NCBI GenBank assembly: GCA_973895155.1
Contig: OZ316896.1
Location: forward strand, 9,300,001-9,364,000
Direction of reading: 5' to 3'
Source: Marsupella aquatica
Lineage: Eukaryota > Marchantiophyta
Length of the DNA: 64,000 bases
Shown: positions 50,746 through 60,650 of the stretch, piece by piece
How the letters are laid out: each line of letters starts with the position of its first letter
Numbering within the stretch: the stretch's first letter is position 1
Position numbers and translations under genes: made by a program
The notes under the pieces: generated by a model
Databases searched by the model: none
Seen by the model: the letters and a program-made list of their open reading frames with translations, nothing else
What the model was told of the DNA's origin: nothing

Positions 50746-50799
50746 CTTCCTGCCGTGGGAAATTAGAGTGAGAACATATTCAATATCCCCAAAGCTTCA

Positions 50800-52030
50800 C
50801 AATTCTACGAATGTTCCACATTCAGGATGGTATACTAAATGTCAGCAAAATTGAAGCCTCTGCCACGATCCGCTTTGGCAGCCAAGGAGCAGGGAGCTCA
50901 CAGCACACAGTAGCGACTTCGAAACCAGCAACAATGAGCAGAAATTGTGCATCTTGGCAAAATGCAGCTCTAGCTATGGTAGTGGAGCAACAGCGAGTAG
51001 AAAAGCAACAATGATGAGCACAAATGGAGCATAGATTGAGAACCTGAAAGAAACTGAGTAACAGCAAGGTATGCAGCCAAGCAACAGCGAGCACAAAAAA
51101 GAGCACAAATCGAGCACCCTGGAAAATGAAACCTGGAAATTGGCCGAGCAGCGGACGATGAGAGCGGCTTCAATCAGAGCAGCAGCAGAGCAGATGTCAA
51201 TCACGAGCAACAGCCGAGCAAATGCCGATCATGAGTAGCAGTCGAGCAGCAGCAACAGCCGAGTATCAACAAGATTAGGCCAAGCAGCAACCGAGGTGAG
51301 CAAGAACTGAGCGGCAGTAGGAGCTCAGCAACAGCTCGTAGCAGCACCCTATGGAGCTCAGCAGCAGCTCGCAGCAACACCCTATGGAGCTCAGCAGCAG
51401 CTCGCAACAGCACCCTATGGAGCTCAGCCGCAGCTCGCAGCACCCTATGGAGCTCAGCAGGAGCTCACAACACCCTATCGAGCTCAGCAGCAGCACGCAG
51501 TAGCACCCAGTCGAGCAGGAGCTCGCAGCAGCACCATATTCAAGCTCACAACAGCTGATGAGCAGCAGCCAATAACGTAGCAGCTGTGAGAGATTTCAGA
51601 TTTGGAGGTAGACGACAACGAGGTGTGAGGAGCAGAGCAGCAGCATCCGAGCTCCAGCTATGGCAGCTGCTCGCAACTCGGATTGGAGAGGGAGGCACAA
51701 AGCGACTCCTATTGGTCACCAACGACTTTCGAGCTTGAGGTGGAGTTCCAAAACGATCAATGAAAATCAAAGAGCTAGGACAAACGATGGAGCGCAGCAG
51801 CAAGGTCGAGCAGCATTCGAAAATCTGAGCTATGGGCAGCAGCAAGTTGCGAGTCCTCGGAGGAGGCTGGCGATGGCAGCTCCTCGGACAGCTCGTGGTT
51901 GTGGAGGATCGGAGGCACTAGTGCAGCACAAAGCACTGCACACGAAGCGCTACTGGGAGGCGGAGGCGCACAAGGGCAACGAAGCGCTGGTGGGAGGCGA
52001 AGGCGCACAGGGGCAGCAGTAGGCGCTGCT
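50800..52030. repeat. AGC/CAG-rich low-complexity region with minisatellite
   Basis: GC- and AGC-rich throughout. At about 51325-51540 a 30-36 bp unit (CCCTATGGAGCTCAGCAGC) occurs about six times. Reading frames on both strands are by-products (poly-Ala/Ser/Leu type). Confidence 0.8.
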
Positions 52031-53822
52031 GGGAGGCGGAGGCACTATTGGGAGGTGCCTACGGTTAGTGGGGAGGTGGGATTGGGAGCCAGGCGGGCGG
52101 GCCCTGCAGCGGCCGGGGTACGGGAGTGGTGGCAGGGACTCTGCCATGGCTCGGGCAGAATGGGAAGTCGCTCGGGCAGGGATCGGGGTCCCTTTATACC
52201 CTGAGTTGTGGTTTAAGCAGATATTTTGACTCACTTATAGCCTCCAATCACAGTTCTCAAAGATTAAGATGTGGAATGTCGATCAGATTCTCTGCTGGCA
52301 AAATTCTCTCTTTCAAATTGTTGATTTCAATTCTTGTAGTCTCGAGAAGATCAATTCCATTGATCACTCTGGTCACGTACAAATCCCTGGGAATGACTAG
52401 GCCATGCCAGTTGTTGAATTGACTTTGCATTCATCCAGGATTGAGCAACAATTTACTCTGCATCCCTTGTATGCTGTAATTGTGTTTTATCCCAATCCCT
52501 ACTTGCCCCCACTATTTGCGACACCTGCGTGCAGGTGGTCTCTTCTAAATCCCAAATGTAGTACATGCACACGTACTTGACGATGTTTCCTGTCTTGATT
52601 CAATGAGTCACAAAGATCTGCTAGTGCTGAATGTAATGAAGACAATATATTAGTTTGAACTAAGTTACAAAAGTAATTTACCAATGCTCGATTTATAATT
52701 TGAGGTATCTAGCTCAGGCACATCTAACACCCTGATCCTGATGACTTAAAGTAACTCGAGACAGTAAGCAACACCATTAGGATGAGGGTACATAAGAGCT
52801 CTACGATCTAGTCTTTGCCGATCTCAATTTTGAGTCCTTACTTCGATCCGCTCTTCATCCCTGTCCAAAGTAGTTTAGGGATCATCTAACTAATTACTTG
52901 ACATGACAGGGATTATCAAACATGAGAATTGATATGCGGCAACCTTGAAATTTTCATTGAGTCATAATAAAAGGCGGGAATGACGACATTTGTTTACGAA
53001 AGGGGGGTACGTGATCCGACAGAGTTTGATCCTAAGCTTGTTGCAGAGAGGTACCACTTGTGGGGTCGATGTAGCTTCAGATTTTCACCGCTTTAGCTTT
53101 AGTTGTTTCTGAGCCTGTTAGTGTGGACATTAGCTCTGTTAAAATGAAGGATTTCCTGAAAAGATGACTGGAAATGGCTTAGCAACCTACCTATCCAATA
53201 TCTTGCAACTCGTCAACAGATTACAGCATATCCCATAAGTTCTGTCCTGATACGCAATCACATCCTTTATAGATGACCAAATTTGCCATGAAACTTATAG
53301 CTGCGATGACGAGGGCAATGAACACTGTCATGATGACAAATTTTTGAGAGAAATGAGCACCCACAGCTGCAACTGCATCCTTGAAAGTGATCAAAGTTGT
53401 GTTTCTTGATCAAATTCCTTGTTAGTGCCATCCCACCAACTTCTGTGCAGCAAAAAGGAAAGAATTACCTTTAGAATTCCCACTAATTGGTCATAAAATC
53501 CATCCAACCGATCCAAATGCCCAAAGGATAACATTCATCCCAAAACTCACACGCATAATTTATCCAAGGATATTCATCAATGGCAAATCAGGCGGGCCTC
53601 CTACTAAATGCACAGTCGGTTACTCAGGGTAAATAAAATGGTTATTTTTGAAACATTTTTACATCAAGGTTTATGGCATGGCGTCCTCAATTTTACCAAA
53701 TTCCTGCCACAAACACAAAAGATGAAGTAATTGTATTTTGTAAACCAATTTGTACCTGTTTGCAGCGCGTCATGATGATGTGGCGTGTTGTGGAATCTCA
53801 AATTTTGGAAGGGACCTCTAGT
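52031..53822. other. Intergenic, no gene recognised
   Basis: G-rich to about 52200, then AT-rich. Short frames only; no RNA gene or repeat identified. Confidence 0.4.
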
Positions 53823-54130
53823 GGGGTCCGTAATTAGTGTTAGTACAAAATTAATGTTATTAACACTAATTTTGGTAAAAATGATTTTGAGTCCAAGTAA
53901 CACTAATTTTTGTCGGTTTTCAAAACATATTTTTCCACTTTAGTTTAAATTGCTCGTAAAAAATGGATGATCTTGAGTCCAAAGTAACACTAATTGTTGT
54001 GGATTTTTCAAAATAGTTTTTCTCTCTCTAATTTGCCACTCTTAAGACCATAGTAACACTAATTCATGTGCGGGAAAATAGTGTTAGCACAAAATTAGTG
54101 TGGCTAACACTAATTTGCGAGTAGACCCTG
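53823..54130. mobile_element. MITE-like element with imperfect inverted ends
   Basis: The left end (GGGGTCCGTAATTAGTGTTAG) and the reverse complement of the right end (AGGGTCTACTCGCAAATTAG) share GGGTC plus AATTAGTGTTAG. Each end is itself nearly palindromic (AATTAGTGTTA ... TAACACTAATT). About 308 bp, non-coding, with two internal AGTAACACTAATT motifs. No target duplication established. Confidence 0.55.
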
Positions 54131-54249
54131 AAAATGCGTCACATTAATTACGGTGAACAGTGTATGTACATTCCTTCCTTATAGTATTTAGTCTCACACC
54201 ACTCTATTTAGGGTAAGATTGGCCTATCATAGATTATCATGGATAGAAC

Positions 54250-54460
54250 CAAGTTCATAGTTCTCATGGATAGAACCAAGTTCATAGTCCATAGCATCTT
54301 GTCGTAAAGATTGGCCTGATAATCAAGTTCATAGTCCATAATTTCTTGTCATAAAGATTGGCCTGATAATCAAGTTCATAGTCCATAACTTCTTGTCGTA
54401 AAGATTGTCCTGATAATCAAGTTCATAGTCCATAACTTTTTGTTGGAAACATTGGCCTTA
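54250..54460. repeat. 47-bp tandem repeat, about 4.3 copies
   Basis: The unit GATAATCAAGTTCATAGTCC plus ATAACTTCTTGTCGTAAAG and ATTGGCCT is repeated head to tail with few changes. Confidence 0.9.
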
Positions 54461-56193
54461 TGCCATGACCATTATTCACTATAGAGCCTAGTGAAAAAAA
54501 AATCAAACAACCTTTTGCATGACCATTCCTTTATGGCTGAAAACCATCATCCATAATGTTGAGCTTTGAGATGCCCTACTGAAAAGGCCCCCATATTCCT
54601 GCAGTCCTATGATCTCACATCAAATTGCTGCAAGCAACAACACTAAGGGGGCAATGTAAGAATTGGGTGGGAGCCATTTGTTTTTCTGTATGTGTGAGGT
54701 GCAATCCCAGCCATTCAGAAAGTAACATGGAAACAGACCAAACTTTACTTCACATGCACTGACTTGGGGATATAGTGAAAACCGGCTATATTGAAATTGG
54801 GCAGCAACATTTTTTTCTATGTGTGATATGCAATCCTAGTCATTCAAATGTGGGAACAGGCCACACTTTACTTTACATGAACTTGGGGACAAAATGAGAC
54901 AATAACATTATTTACCTATCCTAGTGATCTGCTAGTGGGCCCCTTGCATGTCCCTTTTTTGGGTTTACTAGCCCTACTACTCATCCTTTGAAGATGAATA
55001 AAGGTGAGACTAACAAAAGTGTTGACCCTCAATAAGAGCAGCTGACCAAACCTTCTTCAAGTAATTGGAGAAGAGGTGGCTGTTTCACCATAGCTCACGA
55101 CCCTCGATGACATCAGCTGGCCTCTTCACAGACGGCCTCCCTAATCCATCGAGTCTCATCACATGTGGTGCCTCCCTCATCCATAGACTCTCTTCACATG
55201 CAGCCCCTACTCCCGCCCCTACTCCACCAAATTTCTTCACAGACGGCCCTATTTGCAAATGTGTACTCCCAACACTACTCCACCCCATCCTCGTTTTCAC
55301 ACTGACCCCTAATTCAATTTTTTCGGCTAAGTCATGGTCTACAGGCTTCAGTATAGACGTGGGCCTTCAAAGTAACTTTGCATCACAATTAATAGTAAGG
55401 TGTGTGCATGGTTTTTTGTCCAAAACTTAGACATCCTCTTGAGGTTGTCTAAAAGAATGGACCAAGGGGTAGTTTCTATCCAGGGTCTTTGTCTTTATTA
55501 TCTCCAGGCCTGCCGCATTTGGCTCAGGCACTTAACCTTAGTGTGTGGAACTGGCCCTCGGCTTTTGCTCTGGATGGAGATCCACTAACCCACTGTTTTG
55601 GAAAGCCCCCCTCCCCCCTCCCTGCCCTCCCCCCCTCACTCATAGAAAAGGATAATTTGGTTTATCATGGTATGCAAAATACATCCTACTAGTGGGTGGT
55701 TGCCATGTAACACATTACACTATATAACATGCTGTTGGTTTTGGAAGTGCAGTTACTATCAGGCCATCTTCCACCATGGCCTGACCATTTTCTCTTCTTA
55801 TATTCTAGGGAGGAGAAAAGAAATGATAAAAATACATATGGAGGTTCAATTAATTTGAAAATTGAAAATAATGAAAGATATACCTGCGGGCTTCAAGTTA
55901 TTTGAGAAACATAAGAAAGAAGACAACTATCATACGCTGGATTTAGATTTGAAATAAAACAAAGGTTGGGCTTGGGAGAGTGGAACAAAGATGTGCCACA
56001 AGGAAAGTTTAATATGTCCTACATGTGTTAAGCCCTGAATCAATAGAGCCATTTTTATGGGCAAGGAATAGATAGTTTTGGCTGCTCCCATAATTTTTTT
56101 ATGCATGACTTAGAATTTGTGATGGTGGCTTGTGACAAAGCATGACACAAGCAACCATCACAATAAATACATCTGGGTATTTGTAAGCTGGCA
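54461..56193. other. Intergenic, no gene recognised
   Basis: AT-rich with C-rich patches at 55600-55635. No gene or repeat family recognised. Confidence 0.4.
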
Positions 56194-56583
56194 CTACCGT
56201 CTTCCCCTGAACACAGAGCCCGGGCGTTGTGTTCAAAAACAGAATTTTTTAGGTCTCCATAAAAATGTATTTTTCTTCACACACAACGTCATTTTAATAC
56301 AACAAAGTTGAGTTGGACATTGTGTTTAAGATTTGACCCTGAACTACATTGAACACAAACTGTAAAAAAATCAAGAGTCATATGACAATGCCAATATTCA
56401 AACACAACGTCAATATTAGAACACAACACCTATTTTGAACACAATGCCCTGCAAATTTAAAAAAATGAGAACACATAGTCAAAACACAAATATAATGGCC
56501 CGGACGCACTATCCAATCAGAGCGCCCTATGGCCCACTATTCGAATACCAGGCTAGGGCGTTGTGTTTGGGGGAAGACGATAG
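56194..56583. mobile_element. MITE-like element with about 30-bp terminal inverted repeats
   Basis: The left end CTACCGTCTTCCCCTGAACA and the reverse complement of the right end CTATCGTCTTCCCCCAAACA match over about 30 bases with a few differences, continuing into GGGC/GCCC-rich sequence. The 390-bp interior is non-coding with repeated GAACACAACGTCA motifs. AGCTG occurs near both ends, but its position does not give symmetrical termini, so the target duplication is uncertain. Confidence 0.7.
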
Positions 56584-58129
56584 CTGCAAGAAAAATCTAA
56601 TATTGTGATCAAACTTCACTATCTCTTTAGCAAAACATTGAACCACTTTCTTGTTGTGTGTTGTACATACTTATCTGTAGAACCTTTGAAATCTGGAGTA
56701 GTTGTAAGCTGCAAAAACAGACTTGAGAATGTGATCAGGCTCCACTCTATCTCTTGCAAACCATGGACTTTGCAAAGTTCTAGCAGTTCCTCAGCAGAGT
56801 ATCACATCACAGTGTCCAGGGTGTCAAAGAAGCATTGTATTATTTGTTGGAGGGCCTCTGAGGGTCTCAATCTTGATAGCCTCTGGCAACCAGAAATGTG
56901 TGGGGTGGGACCATTACTATGCTCGACACTCACTGGATATCCAGCATCAAAGACAAGAGAAAAGAGAATTATGTTTCTACTGAACCATAAACTTGAAACA
57001 AATTTGCTACATTGGGTCAAGTACAGTGTGGGGCTTGCATGCATGAACAAAACAATGTCCACCCTACATACAATCAAATTTTGGACGCTTGGGCGTTATG
57101 GGGCATGCTTATGCGCCTCCTAAGGAGTAACATCCAAATGTTATGATCTTTTGTTGTAAAGATTTAGATTATTCACTAATTTATCTCCCTTTATTGAATA
57201 TATCTTTCATGATGTGATACAATGTTGGGAGTGACCAATCCGGGGTGAGAGAGGGGGCCCTGGTTTGAGAGCTGGGACATCATTACATATTTGCAAAGCA
57301 CATTCATAGATTCATGCAAGACAACCAGGTTAACATTGCGTTGCAAAAAGAACAATGATTCATGCTGAGCCCACGCCATTTCCATGAACAGATGACTGAT
57401 CTATCTTCTTTGCTAACACTCTTCATGTAGTGCTGATAGAAATTTCAATACCAATCAACAAGCTTCAATTTCTCATGAGAATCTTCAGCTTCCTTAAAGA
57501 AGATTATCTTGTCTGAACCTCTCAAGAAATCAAAACCAAAAGAAATAAAAAATTGAAACTATGAATCCCCTCAACATGGAAGACATATGATCACATTGGG
57601 AACGTCACCCCTAAACCCCCTCCACTTATCACTAAGTGCAACATCTTACTCTAGGATGCCCCATACCTATCAGTAACCTTACTAGATTGCTGCTCTTTCT
57701 TAGCATAATATGGAGCTTGCCACAGATTTTTCTTTATTGATTACAATTCCATTTTTGTTTGTGATTTAAGAAAAATAATAAGGGTTAGCTCCTTCACACA
57801 TTGCATTTGCTTTGCAAGCAACAGCAGAGCATAATATAAATGTTTTGGGCTTTGACCCCCCCCCCTGGCGGTAAAGCGTCAGCCTTCCCAGCCTTGGGAT
57901 CAGATTGCTGTAGTCTCCCTCAAGGTGACTTTTAGGCAGAGGTAGGTTGTGGGCAGGAACAGGCTGGTTCTGGACAGAGGCCACGTATAGAATATCCAAA
58001 TGTGCATAGTAAAAAACATTTCGGATTTATTTGAGTAACCTGCATCCACTAGGTTTTGCATCGGGACCAGTGGGGGTTTAGATGCAGGAGGGCCGTTAAG
58101 TCCTTCCTTGCCCTCTTATAGCATCACGA
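56584..58129. other. Intergenic with a possible SINE remnant
   Basis: A 172-codon plus-strand frame (56605-57123) has no recognisable motif and is not called a gene. At 57855-57990 the sequence GGTAAAGCGTCAGCCTTCCC and following bases resemble the middle of a tRNA-derived SINE head with a decayed B box. Confidence 0.35.
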
Positions 58130-59340
58130 CATTGGGGTGGTAGATTTTCCATCATTGCTTAGAAAGGGGTGCCATATGATATGCCCTCGTCTTTTGTATT
58201 TGTCCGCTCTGGACCTCGTTAAGTCCTTCTTTGCCCTCTTGAGCACCCCACTATTGCATTGGTATAGTTCCACCCATCATGTGCTTAGTTTGGAGTTTGC
58301 ATTTGCCCTCTTCTTTTGCGTTTCATGTTTGTTCTCTTGGGACCTGTGAAGTCCTTCTTTACCTCTTAGAGCATATTCCACCCGTCAACTTAGTTTGGAG
58401 TTTACATTTGCACTCTTCTGTTGTATTTAGTGTTTGTCCTCACCTGTTCTTAGTTTAGAGTTTGCATTTTCCCTTTTATGCTTAGTGTTTGTCCACTCTG
58501 TAACCAGCTAAGTCCTTCTTTGCACTCTCACTATGTCATTGGTTTATTTTCCACCCATTATTTGCTTAGTTTGGAGTTTGCATTTGCCGTCACACTATTG
58601 GAGTGGGCTATGTTCCACCCATTTCCTTAGTTTGGAGTTTGCATTTGCCCTGTTCTTTTGTGTTTCGAGTGTTTCCACTTTGGACTCAGTTAAGCGCTGC
58701 TTTGCACTCTTAGAGCATCACATGATTGCATTGGGGTCCATTTTCCATCCATTATTTGCTTAGTTTGGAGTTTGCATTTGCCCTGTTCTTTTGTGTTTGG
58801 CGTGTTTCCACTTTGGATCCAGTTAAGCCCTGCTTTGCACTCTTAGAGCATCATACGACTGCATGGGTCCATTTTCCATCCATTATTTGCCTATTTTGGA
58901 GTTTGCATGTGCCCTAAGAGCATCACACGATTGCATGGGTCCATTTTCCATCCATTATTTGCTTAGTTTGGAGTTTGCATTTGCCCTGTTCTTTTGTGTT
59001 TGGCGTGTTTCCACTTTGGATCCAGTTAAGCCCTGCTTTTAGAGCATCACACGACTGCATGGGTCCATTTTCCATCCATTATTTGCCTATTTTGGAGTTT
59101 GCATGTGCCCTCAGAGCATCACACGATTGGATGGGTCCATTTTCCATCCATTATTTGGCTATCTTGGAGTTTGCATGTGCCCTCACACTATTGCACTGGT
59201 CTATTTTCCACCCATTACTTGCTCACTTTTAAAGTTTGCAATTGCCCTCTTCTTTTGTGGCCACTGTGTTTCCACTCTCGACCCTCTAAGAGTATCACGC
59301 TATTATTTACATTGGTTCATTCTACACTGCTTTAGTAAGG
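58130..59340. repeat. Irregular satellite-like array upstream of HMGR
   Basis: About eleven copies of TTAGTTTGGAGTTTGCATTT-GCCCT at roughly 58288, 58388, 58446, 58565, 58625, 58758, 58890, 58962, 59086, 59156 and 59222. Most are joined to CCATTTTCCATCCATTATTTG and GAGCATCACACGATTGCATG segments. Spacing varies from about 60 to 135 bp, suggesting insertions and deletions within an original unit of about 130 bp. Confidence 0.88.
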
Positions 59341-60650
59341 AGTTTTGCGTTGGCCCTCTTTTTTTAGTTTGTTCTCTCTGACCCCCTCTTTTGCTTCGTA
59401 ATCTATACCGCGGAATTTCTGCGGAATCGAATCTTCGCCCTTCGCTATTTCTCCGTCGCAACCTCGTGTCCGAAGAATGACGAATTGATGCCCGGTCCCA
59501 CGAGAGGAAACAATGCCGAGTAGGAGTTGGTGACCAGAACCCAGATAGAAAGAACAGCACCACGCACGCACACAGGACGAGTAGTTGTGCTTGCATTGAC
59601 GAAGAAATTAGAAAAAGGGAAAAAGCTCCGAGTCATCGAGCTGCCTCCGGAAGCGTAGGCAGCCGAGTTATTAGACGCTGGCAGTTGAAAGTCGGGGAAC
59701 AGTGATGGTGGCCAAAATAGTACAAAGAGTCGCTCTATGTGTCGGGTGCCCCGGCATGGGCGTCGGATGAGCCGACGTGAGAAACTAGCGACTGCGGTAA
59801 TCGGAGGAGGAGAAAACTAGCGAGAGAAAGTGAGAGCTGCTCGCTATCTCTCGTAGGCTCGTGTCTCTAGCGAAGAATTGCACGCACGAAATTCGGTCGT
59901 TGGATTTTTGAGAAGGGATTTGAGATTTTTACTTTCTTGCGTCGGATTTGGAGCTGAGTCGTGCCGATCTCGTATCGGTCGTTGTTTCGGAGGGAAGCAG
60001 CAAGAGTTGGCAGTTTGTCCGTTGCTTGCGTTCAAAAGTTTGCGGAGATCGATCGGGGGCTGTCCGTCTTTTTCGGTTCGAGGCTGGCAGGCAGGCGGGC
60101 TGGCTGGCTGGCTTGCTTGCGTGGTTTCTGGGCTCCGATGCCAGTCGATCAATCTGGCGGACTGAACTAGCTCTCGCGCGAGCGATCCGCGCTGGTGGTC
60201 GTGGGGCGCACCAGGGAGGACAGGCGATGAGAGATTGAGCGAGCCAGCCAAGAATTTGCGGAGGAGCGAGAGGTGGAGGCGAACGAGACGGGAGTTTTTT
60301 CCCGACAGCACCAACGGCCAGGCGGGACTTGTGGTTCGAATTGGAGTTTTAGGTATTCTGAGAGATCCTTGTGAGTGCCTCTCACCGGCTCCTTGTGGAG
60401 AGGTCGCCCGCATTGCCACTTGTTTTTGGCGAGGAAGAAGCGTGGCTCCGGAAGGCGAAGTGTTGCTCGCACATGGGGCGGATGGGAGGCTTGGTTTGGA
60501 ATTGCTAGCCTTCTATTAGGTCATTCACCGGCCAGTTTGTCAAGCCCTGACTACTACATTGCGTTCTGCTGATCTGCCTCTTCTAAAGTTTGGCCAGAAT
60601 TTGGTCGATAAAAGAGTGTTTTCCTTCCACATCATCCGATCGCAGGCAAG
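59341..60650 (+). promoter_or_regulatory. HMGR upstream region and 5' leader
   Basis: GC-rich sequence immediately before the HMGR start codon, probably promoter and 5' UTR. It contains GGCT/GGCA repeats at about 60083-60120 and several ATGs with short frames between 59878 and 60590. Those frames would be upstream ORFs if transcription starts that far out. The transcription start is not visible. Confidence 0.45.

Noticed and set aside
51201-52234. Ala/Leu/Ser-rich frames in the AGC-rich region
   Set aside because: Low-complexity by-products of AGC repeats, present on both strands.
56605-57123. A 172-codon plus-strand frame
   Set aside because: No motif, unusual composition, and a competing minus-strand frame of similar quality; looks like chance.
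58130-59340. Plus-strand frames repeating SLEFAFALFFC
   Set aside because: They are translations of the tandem repeat array, not a repeat protein with its own start and conserved structure.
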